Source: Pseudofrankia coriaricola
Lineage (GTDB): Bacteria > Actinomycetota > Actinomycetes > Frankiales > Frankiaceae
Reading direction: 5' to 3'
Length of the DNA: 64,000 nucleotides
Assembly: GCF_001854805.1 (NCBI RefSeq)
Contig: NZ_MBLO01000235.1
Coordinates: 1 to 64,000 of the forward strand
The notes beneath the pieces were generated by a model. It searched no databases. It worked only from the letters and a program-made list of their open reading frames with translations, and was not told the origin of the DNA. This document shows, in pieces, positions 7,755-16,523 of the stretch (within the stretch, counting starts at the first letter, position 1; every line of letters starts with the position of its first letter). The translations under genes were made by a program, and so were the position numbers.

Positions 7755-10700
7755 ATGGTAGAGATTGTCATACCCGGCGTAGTCGTCAAGGAAGAGGTGG
7801 GGCGGGGTTCTTATTCCATTGTGTATCGGGCGGAACGGGCTGGTCGGAACTATGCGGTGAAGGTTCCGGTTCGGGCGGTCGCCTACGATGAGAGCACGGA
7901 TCGTGCTTTTGCTCGCGAAGCGACGATTCTGGCCTGCATGAATCATCCGAACATAGCCCCAGTTCGAGCTGCGGGGCGGACGGCGGACTATCCGTATCTC
8001 ATCCTGGATTTCATCGAGGGTGAGTCGTTGGAGTCGCGGATCCGGGCGGGGCCGCTGGATGTCGCCGAGACCGTGCGGATCGCGCTGAACGTGGCCTCGG
8101 CGCTGTCCGAGGCGCACCGGCGGGGCCTGGTTCATCAAGACGTCAAACCGCCGAACATCCTGATCGGTTCACATGGCGATGCGACGTTGCTGGATTTCGG
8201 CCTGATGGCCCGGGCCGGGGGCCTCTACGGTGACACCGCCGTCGGCACGGTACTCTACAGCGCCCCGGAGCAGACGGGGATGCTGCACCGACAGGTCGAC
8301 GCGCGCGCTGACCTGTACGCTCTGGGCGCGGTTTTATATCACTGCCTGGCTGGTTCGCCACCATTCCAGGCATCCGACACCGCCGAGCTGATGCGCATGC
8401 ACGCGGTCGTGGCGCCCTGTCCCTTGGCCCAGGTGCGCGCCGACATTCCGGAGACGCTCACCACTGTGGTGGCCAGGCTGCTGGCCAAGGACCCGGACGA
8501 TCGGTACCCGTCTGCACGGGACGTCGTCGTCGCCCTCGCCCCGCTCGCGCCACACTGGCCCGAAATGCCGATGCCACCCGCTGGAGCGGGTGGAGCGTGG
8601 GCCACCGGCTGCTTGGTCGGACGTCGACGCGAGCGTGCACTGCTCCGGCGAGCCTGGGCGGAATGTCTCGCGGGGGGATCTGGCGTCGTGACGGTCGCTG
8701 GACAAGCCGGCGCTGGAAAGACGCTCCTTATCCAGGAACTGCTCTCGTCGTCGGGCCTGGTGGCCGGACGCCAGGTGCTGCGTGGTCGGTGCGCCGTGCA
8801 CACCTCCGTTCCGTTCACGCTGTTGCGCGATCTGATCGACAGCTACTTTCATGACCTTCAGTCGGTGCCGGAGCCCGGTCGGCGGCAGTTGTCCGACAGG
8901 ATCGTGGCGGCGGCCGGAGCCGATGCCGGACATCTCGCCCGCCTGCATCCCATGCTCGCCCGCGCGCTCGGAGTGCACACGTCGAGCGTGGAGACGGCGG
9001 TGGGCGAGTCGGCCGCCGATGAGATGCAATTCCGTTCGGCCGTGGTCGGTTTTCTCAGCCGGCTGACAGAGCTGTCCAAAGGAATGATCATCTGGATTGA
9101 CGACGCCCACTGGCTGGGACCGGCGGACCAACAGGTGCTGGAGGATCTCACCGCGTCCATCAACACGCCAGGGCTAATGATCATCAATTCGACCCGGGAT
9201 GCCTCGTTGCGCGTCGCGGCCGGGCTCGCGACGAGTTGGGAAGTCACCCTTGGGCCGTTGGATACCAACGAGGTCACCCAGATAATCGGCTACTACCTCG
9301 GTGAGATCGCCGACGAGGCATTTGCGGACGAGGTCGCCGTCCGATCATCCGGAAATCCGCTGGCCGTGGTCGAGTACATGCGGGCGGTGATCGACGCGGG
9401 TCTGATCCGTCCTGACTGGGGGCGGTTCGTACTGGACCGGGCCAGCCTCGACTCCCTGCCGTTGCCGGTCGCGGTGCTCAATCTGATCCGTCATCGGTTG
9501 GACGGGCTCAGCCCAGTCGCGGCGTCGGTTCTTGGTGCGGCCGCGGTGATCGGCCGGCGTTTCCATCCCGCGCTGCTGGCGGATGCGAGCGCCAGCAGCA
9601 CCGCCGTGGTGGCCAGGGCGACCGCCGAGGCCGAAGCCCATCAGCTGGTCATATCGAGCGGCGGCGGGACGTGGTCGTTCGTGCACGACTGTGTGCACGA
9701 GGCCTTGCTGTCGACCATGAACGAGCAGGCACGGACAACGGTCCACCGGCGCATCGTCGATGTCCTCGAGGCCCCAGGGACAGATGTCCTCGGCGGAGTG
9801 GAGGCAGTGGAGTCATCCCGCCGTCCCTACGAACTCGCCCGGCACGCGGTCGCCGGGGAGGTGGCCCCGGAGCGTCGTTTCCGGCTGGCGGCCGCCGCCG
9901 CAGCGGCAGCGCTCGTCGCGCCGGCGCCCCACGAGGCAGTGGCTTTCTACCGCGCCGCGTCGACAGCGGCGGCTGAGGCCGGCATCGAGCCGGACGCCGA
10001 CTATGAGGAGGGTTTCGCGCTCGCCTGCACCCGCACGGTCCAATCCCTGGACGCTCGGAGACACTTCCTCCGCGCGCTTTGTGAGCAGAGTGATCCACGG
10101 CGGCGGGCGTGGATTTTCGAGGAGCTCGCCTGGGTCGAGTATGGCGAGTTCCACGTCGCCGCCGCGCGGGAGTACGTCCACCGGGGTCTGGCGGAGATCG
10201 GCCGGGGACTACCGGCCAACCCCGGGGCGATGGCGGCGGTCAGTGTGGGCCGGTGGGTGGTCGGCATGGCCTGCCGGTGGCGGTCGACCGGCTTCGGCCG
10301 GGCGGCCGGTGACACGAAGAAGCTTCATGAGATCCGCTGCCGTCTCTACGAGGTCGGTGCCCTGAGCGAATGGTACTGCGGGCGGATGGGGCCGGCGTTG
10401 GCCTTTCTGATGTCGGCTGTCGCACCCAGTAACCGACTTGGCTCGGGAGCGGAGTACCTGCGCGGTCACCTCTGCGCGCACCACATGGCGGCGGAATTCG
10501 GCCGAAGGCGAACCGTGCAGCGTGACATCGGCTGGCTGCACCGGCTCGGGGAAGAGAGCAACGATCCAGCGCTGCAGACAAAGATGTTCTTCTACACGGC
10601 CTCGACGCTGGTGTTCATCGGCCGCAATGTCGAGGGGGAGCGGGCGTTCGCGAGAGCGTTTCGCCGGGGAGCTCGGTTCATCGAGACCGCGCACTTCCTG

Positions 10701-13097
10701 AACTGCTACTCAACCTATGTGCGGAGTCTTGTCGTCCGTGGATGTTTCCAGGAGGCGTGGGATGTCTTCGAGGCCCAGGCGGGGGCAGCCGGAGGTGACC
10801 GCCTCCAGGCCGATTTCGCGATTATGCGGGCGCGGATCGCTAGGATACTCGGCTTCCCACCGGTTAAGCACGCCGGCCTGGCCGCCCTCGACGCCTACCC
10901 GGAGTCCGAACGGTTTCGTCGCTACATGATCTGTCATGACGTCGCCGAGCTTGAGGTGGAAGACGGCGAGTTCGGTCCGGCCTTCGACGCTGTGATCTCC
11001 GCCGGAGACGCTGTCGGTCTTCGTCCTTCTCAGGTACCGAAGTTCTTCCGGTCTTTTTGGATCGCGAAGGCGCGTGGCCGTCTCGAACAGGCGCGGGCCG
11101 CGCCGCCAGGACCGGAGCGGGCACGGCGCCACCGCGCCGCCCGGCAGGCCCTGCGTGCGGCGCGCTGGGCGGCGGCCTATCCGCCGTGTGCGGCCGACCT
11201 GCGGGTCCTACGTGCTGTCGACCGCCAACTCATCGGCGACCACGACGCCGCGCTGGATCTGCTGGACGCCGCGGAGCGGAGAGCGCGCGATCTCGACCTG
11301 CCTCGCGTCCGTTTCGACGCGCTCCTCGAGCGGGCCCGATGTCTGAGTGCGCAGGGCGAGACCGAGCGCGCGGAGACCGAAGCGGACCTCGCCGCCCAGT
11401 TCGCCCGGCAGCACGGCTGGGTCGGCCGGGAACGCAGGGTGCTACACGAGTTCAAAGGCCTCGAGCGTCGAGCGTCTCCTAAGGAACCGGCCGAAGCGTT
11501 GCCAACATCCAGCCGGGATCGACGTCGCCTCGACGCGGTCCTACGGGTCAGTGCCGCGGCTGGCCGGCAGACAGCTCCGGAAGCCGTGGCCACCGTCGCC
11601 CTCGACGAGATCATCAGCATTCTGGGTGCGGACCGGGCCCTGCTGCTGTTCCCCGCCCTGCCCGAAGGCACGCCCGCCTCCGGTCACCTTCCCGACTCGT
11701 CCGGAAGCGAGCCCGATCCCGGCCCGCTGCAGCTCTATGCGAGCCGCACAAGGAATCGCGGCAACGAACAGCACGAATCGGAGCCGCTCGATTGTGAGCT
11801 CACGCAGTTCGCCACGACGGTCGTCGAACACGTCCACGCCGAACAGCGACCGCTGGTGGTGACAGGCACGGATGAGGGGGCCGCCCTCGGCTCGCACAGC
11901 GCCGTCCAGTACGGCCTGCGCAGCATCCTCGCCGCACCGGTCCCGTTCGACGGGCATCGCAGCGGCGTCATATACGTCGACAGCCGCGTCGCCCGAGGCC
12001 TGTTCACCGAGGAGGACGCGCAAATTCTGATCACATTGGCAAAACAGGTCGGACAAGTTCTGCGAACCGCCGAAACCTCCCGGCTACAGGCCGTCATCGC
12101 GGCGGAACGACACCAACGCGAGTTCGCCGAGACCCTACGAGCGGTCACGGTCCAGGCGACGTCGACACTGGACACCCGGGACATCCCCGGCCGCGTGCTC
12201 ACCGCCGCTCGGAGGATCCTTCCCTTCGACGCCGCATGGGTGCTGACCCGCGCCTCTGGCACCATCCGCGTCGACTCCACCCACGGTGACGTCGACGACG
12301 TCGCCGACGCCGACGCCGAACCCGCCATCCCCGAGGGCTCGCCACTGTGGGGAGCCCTCCTCAGCGGACAGATCCTCGCCGCCGACGACAACGCCACTGA
12401 ACTGCCCGGCCAGCGTTACCCCGCGGAGAGTTGGCTGGTCGCGCCTTTACCGCTCCGCCGCAACACCGAGATCATCATCGTCCTGGCCTCCCGCGCACCG
12501 GGCTGCTACGGCGACACACGCATCCAGACCGCTCGCACCGTCATCGACCAGTCAATGATTGCCTACCGAAACGCACAACTGATCGAGGAACTGCGCCACC
12601 ACGCCGCCACCGACCCGCTTACCGGTCTCGCGAACCGGCGGCAATTTTTTGAACAGGCCGAACGAGCCCTTGCTCGCCGTACCGCCGCCGGCCTGCCGAC
12701 GAACGCGGCAATGATCGACATCGACCACTTTAAGCGGGTCAACGACACCTACGGGCACTCCATCGGCGACGAGGTCCTCACCAAGGTCACCCAGCGCATC
12801 CGAACCTCCCTGCGCGCCGACGACATCATCGGCCGGGTCGGCGGCGAGGAGTTCGCAGCCCTGCTGCCCGGATCCCTGCCCGTTGCTGAGATGATCACTG
12901 CACGACTACGGTACACGGTTTCCAACAGCCCGATCGACACCGTGGCAGGGCCACTCACCGTGCGCCTGAGTATCGGCCTGACCCCGCTGTCCCCCCACGA
13001 CAACGGCCTGGCCGACCTTCTTGACCGCGCCGACCGCGCGCTCTACACAGCCAAACGCGCCGGCCGCGACCGCGTCGTCATCGAGACCCGACCGTAG
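7755..13097 (+). CDS. multidomain Ser/Thr kinase - ATPase - GAF - GGDEF signalling protein
   Basis: A 1,780-residue cytoplasmic sensor. Residues 1-270 form a Hanks-type kinase: glycine loop GRGSYSIVYRAE, lysine in YAVKVPV, catalytic loop HQDVKPPNIL (HRD changed to HQD), DFG in LLDFGLMA, APE as SAPEQ. Near 315 a Walker A AGQAGAGKT and near 443 a Walker B MIIWIDDAHW define an AAA/STAND-like ATPase. About 700 helical, TPR-like residues follow, then two GAF-like domains (about 1260-1435 and 1455-1600). The C terminus is a diguanylate cyclase: GGEEF at 1696, with RADD exactly five residues before it, matching the product-inhibition I-site. ATG 7755 has GAGGTG upstream. The protein may link phosphorylation to c-di-GMP synthesis. 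It stands alone between an exporter and an IS relic. Confidence 0.9.
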   Translation: MVEIVIPGVVVKEEVGRGSYSIVYRAERAGRNYAVKVPVRAVAYDESTDRAFAREATILACMNHPNIAPVRAAGRTADYPYLILDFIEGESLESRIRAGPLDVAETVRIALNVASALSEAHRRGLVHQDVKPPNILIGSHGDATLLDFGLMARAGGLYGDTAVGTVLYSAPEQTGMLHRQVDARADLYALGAVLYHCLAGSPPFQASDTAELMRMHAVVAPCPLAQVRADIPETLTTVVARLLAKDPDDRYPSARDVVVALAPLAPHWPEMPMPPAGAGGAWATGCLVGRRRERALLRRAWAECLAGGSGVVTVAGQAGAGKTLLIQELLSSSGLVAGRQVLRGRCAVHTSVPFTLLRDLIDSYFHDLQSVPEPGRRQLSDRIVAAAGADAGHLARLHPMLARALGVHTSSVETAVGESAADEMQFRSAVVGFLSRLTELSKGMIIWIDDAHWLGPADQQVLEDLTASINTPGLMIINSTRDASLRVAAGLATSWEVTLGPLDTNEVTQIIGYYLGEIADEAFADEVAVRSSGNPLAVVEYMRAVIDAGLIRPDWGRFVLDRASLDSLPLPVAVLNLIRHRLDGLSPVAASVLGAAAVIGRRFHPALLADASASSTAVVARATAEAEAHQLVISSGGGTWSFVHDCVHEALLSTMNEQARTTVHRRIVDVLEAPGTDVLGGVEAVESSRRPYELARHAVAGEVAPERRFRLAAAAAAAALVAPAPHEAVAFYRAASTAAAEAGIEPDADYEEGFALACTRTVQSLDARRHFLRALCEQSDPRRRAWIFEELAWVEYGEFHVAAAREYVHRGLAEIGRGLPANPGAMAAVSVGRWVVGMACRWRSTGFGRAAGDTKKLHEIRCRLYEVGALSEWYCGRMGPALAFLMSAVAPSNRLGSGAEYLRGHLCAHHMAAEFGRRRTVQRDIGWLHRLGEESNDPALQTKMFFYTASTLVFIGRNVEGERAFARAFRRGARFIETAHFLNCYSTYVRSLVVRGCFQEAWDVFEAQAGAAGGDRLQADFAIMRARIARILGFPPVKHAGLAALDAYPESERFRRYMICHDVAELEVEDGEFGPAFDAVISAGDAVGLRPSQVPKFFRSFWIAKARGRLEQARAAPPGPERARRHRAARQALRAARWAAAYPPCAADLRVLRAVDRQLIGDHDAALDLLDAAERRARDLDLPRVRFDALLERARCLSAQGETERAETEADLAAQFARQHGWVGRERRVLHEFKGLERRASPKEPAEALPTSSRDRRRLDAVLRVSAAAGRQTAPEAVATVALDEIISILGADRALLLFPALPEGTPASGHLPDSSGSEPDPGPLQLYASRTRNRGNEQHESEPLDCELTQFATTVVEHVHAEQRPLVVTGTDEGAALGSHSAVQYGLRSILAAPVPFDGHRSGVIYVDSRVARGLFTEEDAQILITLAKQVGQVLRTAETSRLQAVIAAERHQREFAETLRAVTVQATSTLDTRDIPGRVLTAARRILPFDAAWVLTRASGTIRVDSTHGDVDDVADADAEPAIPEGSPLWGALLSGQILAADDNATELPGQRYPAESWLVAPLPLRRNTEIIIVLASRAPGCYGDTRIQTARTVIDQSMIAYRNAQLIEELRHHAATDPLTGLANRRQFFEQAERALARRTAAGLPTNAAMIDIDHFKRVNDTYGHSIGDEVLTKVTQRIRTSLRADDIIGRVGGEEFAALLPGSLPVAEMITARLRYTVSNSPIDTVAGPLTVRLSIGLTPLSPHDNGLADLLDRADRALYTAKRAGRDRVVIETRP

Positions 13098-13399
13098 GGG
13101 AGTGTCCGACGTTCGGTCGAGAGTGTCCGACGCGCGGTTCTGTCGCACTGTCGAGCTGTCGATGGTGACTGTGCGCCGAAATGAATCGAATGTCTCCTGA
13201 CCCCTTACCCGTTCGCCGTGACCACCAGTCGCTGCAAGTCGAAGGCAGGGACGGCATGGGCCCGGCGAAGAGACGGCCCGCCGCCGGAATTCGCCGTCTA
13301 CAGCTCTGGTCGGCCGCCGCTCGATCTCACCACCACCGGACAGGCGCGAGAGTGCCCGAGTCGGCCGGCGGAGTCATGCGGGCGGCGGGCCGAGTCGCC
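13098..13399. other. gap after the kinase gene, possible insertion-sequence debris
   Basis: No gene is supported. The block GAGTGTCCGAC occurs twice (13101-13111 and 13120-13130), directly after the kinase stop codon. Repeats of this kind often mark ends of insertion sequences, and transposase debris follows at 13400. Confidence 0.35.
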
Positions 13400-13662
13400 G
13401 GGCGCCTCGCCCAGCCGGCCGGCGTCGATCTTCTTGAACACCAGGCGGAACATCGACTTGCCCAGCGCCCGTCTGACGGTTCCCAGCACAGCCTGAGCGG
13501 CCTTGTCACAGTCCGCGGCACACTCGCCGGTCGCCGTTGGACAAGCAGGCGTCCGCCAGCACCGCACACGTCGCCAGCGTGAGTAGCACGCCCAGCCGAC
13601 GGCGTACCCGGATCGGAAACCGGGCGAACAACCCCAGCAGCGCTGCCGGACGCCGGCCATGT
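13400..13662 (-). pseudogene. ISAs1-family transposase N-terminal relic
   Basis: Read on the minus strand, one frame gives ALLGLFARFPIRVRRRLGVL then LTLATCAVLADA, like the conserved ISAs1 (H-repeat) N terminus. After a frameshift a second frame gives ECAADCDKAAQAVLGTVRRA and then FRLVFKKIDAGRLG, matching the family's EWAAD...F-R-L--ID---L pattern. A stop and at least one frameshift break it. It is a dead fragment between the kinase gene and the ABC transporter operon. The C-terminal part of a similar element lies at 18125-18645 on the far side of the operon. Confidence 0.5.
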
Positions 13663-13772
13663 CCAGGATGGTCAGCGTCCGGGGGTCATGTCTCCGAAAG
13701 CTCCCTGAAACTGACGGCGTCTCTCCGTGACCGACCCTCTGTTGAACCCCGAGGTCGTCAGCGAGTGGGGCG

Positions 13773-14984
13773 CTACCTTCTCGCCCTCATTGCGGTGGAA
13801 AGTGCGACCGCACCGACGAGCACGACCCCATTGACGACGGGGATCCACGTAGGGTCGACGCCCCCGAGGACGAACGCTTGGCCCACCCAGACCACGAAGA
13901 TTCCTCCGATGATCGTGCCTGGAACCGTGAAGCGCCCCTCGGAGAGCACGACCGTCGAGAGGAACGCAGCAGCGAACGCCGGAAGCAGGAAGCTCGCGGC
14001 CACGTCAGGGGCGGCCGAGCCCTGGCCGGCTGCCAGGACGACCCCTGAGACCGACGCGATGAATCCGCCCAGCACGAAACTCTTCATGACCTGGCGCCGC
14101 ACCTTCACACCCGCCAGAAGGGCCGCCGATCGGTTGGAACCGATGGCCTGAAGGTGCCGTCCGAAGGTCGTGTGCTGAAGCAGGACCGACAGCACCAACG
14201 CCATGACGAGCAAGAAGAAGATGATCCACGACACTGCCGAGAGCCACTGATGGGCCTGAAAGCCAAACACAAGCACTACTGCAATGACCGCCAGCGCGAC
14301 GGTCTTCACGGCGATCCATCGGTTTTGAGGCCATGAAGGTGGGCGCACCGAGTCGAGCCTCAAGAAGAGCGTAACGCCTGCGAGTAAGATACATACGGCC
14401 ATCAGCCAGCTGGGTGCCTTAGAACTGAAGGCTGCGAGGTTCACGAACCAGTGCGGAAGCTGAGGCCCGCCGGGAAGCGGGCCGACGTATGTGCCGCCAG
14501 AGTACACAGCCGACGCGCCGGTGCAGATGCCGCCCGTACCGAGGGTCGCGATGAAGGCGTTGACCTTGAACCGCTCGATCAGGAAGCCGTTGACCAGACC
14601 TACGGCCATACCGAGTCCCAGCGCCACCAGTAAGACGACCGGGAACGGCCATCCCTCGCGAACGGTCAGACCGATGGTCAGGAAGCACGAGAGCGTCGCG
14701 ACGCCGGCGACCGAGAGGTCGAACATCCCTGGCACGAGCGTGACGAGCACCGCAACGCCTAGCAGCATGATGGGCACGTTCTGGTGAACGTCCAGCATCC
14801 GCCCATCGACATTGAGGAAGACTTTGCCGAGCCAAAGCCCGAAGGCGACGAAGAGGCCAAGGAAGACAACGACGGTAATCGAGCTGTCGATGAGCTTCCG
14901 TCGAACGAGACTGGACTGCTGGCTCGCGACCTCCGCCGTCTCCTCGCTGGCCGGAGGCTTCGTGGCGGTAGCGGTGTTCACCAT
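13773..14984 (-). CDS. ribose-type ABC transporter permease
   Basis: A 403-residue integral membrane permease of the BPD_transp_2 (RbsC/XylH-like) family. Roughly ten hydrophobic segments are visible. The conserved cytoplasmic stretches include LSVAGVATLSCFL, NGFLIERFKVNAFIATLGT and GRHLQAIGSNRSAALLAGV, the last being the usual RbsC signature G-R---AIGGN--AA-L-GI. An extra charged loop near residue 210-225 is less common. It would form a homodimeric channel for a sugar or sugar-like solute. Its ATG overlaps the stop of the ATPase gene by one base (TGATG), indicating translational coupling. It is the last gene of the three-gene operon. Confidence 0.9.
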   Translation of the reverse strand: MVNTATATKPPASEETAEVASQQSSLVRRKLIDSSITVVVFLGLFVAFGLWLGKVFLNVDGRMLDVHQNVPIMLLGVAVLVTLVPGMFDLSVAGVATLSCFLTIGLTVREGWPFPVVLLVALGLGMAVGLVNGFLIERFKVNAFIATLGTGGICTGASAVYSGGTYVGPLPGGPQLPHWFVNLAAFSSKAPSWLMAVCILLAGVTLFLRLDSVRPPSWPQNRWIAVKTVALAVIAVVLVFGFQAHQWLSAVSWIIFFLLVMALVLSVLLQHTTFGRHLQAIGSNRSAALLAGVKVRRQVMKSFVLGGFIASVSGVVLAAGQGSAAPDVAASFLLPAFAAAFLSTVVLSEGRFTVPGTIIGGIFVVWVGQAFVLGGVDPTWIPVVNGVVLVGAVALSTAMRARR

Positions 14985-16438
14985 CAGACCATCAGCTCCA
15001 ATTCAGATGCTGTGAGTTCAGAGACGTGCCGAAGTGGTTGCAGCCGTCCGTCCTCAACCAGCGCGACTCGGTCGCACACGGAGAAGAGATCCTCTGCGTC
15101 CGAGCTCGCCACGAGGACGGCCGCGCCCTTCGCCGTGAGCTCCCGGATCAAGCGGTAGATCTCGGAGCGGGTCTGGACGTCGACCCCGCGAGTCGGCTCG
15201 CACAGGACGAAGACGTCGGGCTGGCGGAGCAGTGCGCGGCCGAATATAACCTTCTGCTTGTTACCGCCGGAAAGGACGTCGAACGGTGTGTCGATGGAGC
15301 GGGGCTTGACCGACAGCTCGCCTGCGATGTCCGCACATTCGCTCCTCTCGCGACGTGGGTCGATGAGGCGCCCGATCCGGCGCCACCGGGGTAAAGCCGA
15401 CACCGACATGTTCTCCCGAACGGTCAGGGTGCTGAAGCCACCCTGGCTCTCGCGGTGGGGAGGCACCAGCGCCCGCTTGAGACCAGGTCGGAGAGGTATG
15501 ACCTCCCCGCTGTCCGGCGCAAGGTTGCCGTTCACGGCGAAGGCGATGTCGTGCAGACCTGAGCCCGGCAGACCGCTGAGACCCACCACCTCTTCGGCGT
15601 TGAGCCTCAGGTTGACCGGGCCGAGTTTGCCGAGCCACACGTCACGCAGTTCGATGATGCCTTCGCCCGCCGAGCGACCGGCCGCCAGCGAGTCGGCGCC
15701 TGGGCCAGCCGCCTCGTGTTGCATCAGCATCCGCACAAGTGATGCGCGGTCGAGGCCTCGGGTAGGAGTGTCGTGCACGAGCTCGCCGTCGATCAGCACC
15801 AGGACGCGGTTCGACGCGTCCAAGATCTCGGACAGTTTGTGCGTCACCATGATCACCGTCGCGCCGCTCTCGGCTGCGGCCGAAAGCGACCGGATCACGC
15901 GGTTCGCCTCGGCGGGGGGAAGCGTCGATGTAGTCTCGTCGATCACCAGGATCTTGGCACCCCGGTCGAACACTCTCGCGACCGCCACGAGGGTCTTCTC
16001 GCCCGGGGTCAGGTCTCCGACTAGCATGTCGACGGGCAGCTTCAGTCCGACACGATTAAGTGCTCGCCGGGCCTCCTCGCGCTCGGCCCGCTTGTTGAGA
16101 ATTGGACCGAAAAGCCGCTTCGGCGGCGTCCCGAGGCTCAGGTTCTCGACGATCGAGAGCCAGTCGACCAGTCCGAGGTCTTGGTGGATGAAACCTACGT
16201 CCGGGCTGTCTGCCAGGGAACGGACGGCTGACCCTCCTAGCCGGATCGTACCGCTAGAGGCCTCGTACACGCCGGCGAGAATCTTGATAAGCGTCGACTT
16301 CCCAGCCCCGTTCGGACCCATCAACCCGACGAACTCACCCTTTCCAACGGTCAGGTCGATTCCCTTCAGAACCTGGTTAGGTCCGAAGGATTTCCGCATT
16401 TGGGAGATTTCGAGACTGTGTGAGCCGTCGTCATTCAT
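14984..16438 (-). CDS. sugar ABC transporter ATPase with two nucleotide-binding domains
   Basis: A 484-residue RbsA/XylG/MglA-type ATPase with two fused ABC domains. The first has Walker A GPNGAGKSTLIKI, a changed signature LTPGEKTL and Walker B KILVIDETTS. The second has a degenerate P-loop GLPGSGLHDIA, a full signature LSGGNKQKVIFGRALL and Walker B VFVLCEPTRGVDV. Such asymmetry is usual for this family. The total length is slightly below the usual 500. It powers solute uptake through the permease encoded immediately downstream and receives solute from the binding protein encoded upstream. A hairpin at 16473-16512 separates it from the binding-protein gene. Confidence 0.92.
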   Translation of the reverse strand: MNDDGSHSLEISQMRKSFGPNQVLKGIDLTVGKGEFVGLMGPNGAGKSTLIKILAGVYEASSGTIRLGGSAVRSLADSPDVGFIHQDLGLVDWLSIVENLSLGTPPKRLFGPILNKRAEREEARRALNRVGLKLPVDMLVGDLTPGEKTLVAVARVFDRGAKILVIDETTSTLPPAEANRVIRSLSAAAESGATVIMVTHKLSEILDASNRVLVLIDGELVHDTPTRGLDRASLVRMLMQHEAAGPGADSLAAGRSAGEGIIELRDVWLGKLGPVNLRLNAEEVVGLSGLPGSGLHDIAFAVNGNLAPDSGEVIPLRPGLKRALVPPHRESQGGFSTLTVRENMSVSALPRWRRIGRLIDPRRERSECADIAGELSVKPRSIDTPFDVLSGGNKQKVIFGRALLRQPDVFVLCEPTRGVDVQTRSEIYRLIRELTAKGAAVLVASSDAEDLFSVCDRVALVEDGRLQPLRHVSELTASELELMV

Positions 16439-16472
16439 GCCGCTTCCTTACTTCGTGCGCTTCGGAGTGACG

Positions 16473-16512
16473 GGAGTGGGTGCGCACCGAGGTCTCGGCG
16501 CACACCCACTCC
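16473..16512. terminator. intercistronic hairpin in ABC operon
   Basis: The arms GGAGTGGGTGCGC and GCGCACACCCACTCC form a 13-base-pair stem with a two-base bulge, located between the binding-protein stop and the ATPase start. No T-run follows. Such hairpins commonly stabilise or partly terminate transcripts so that more binding protein than membrane components is made; that role is inferred here. Confidence 0.6.
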
Positions 16513-16523
16513 AACCGGCTTGC

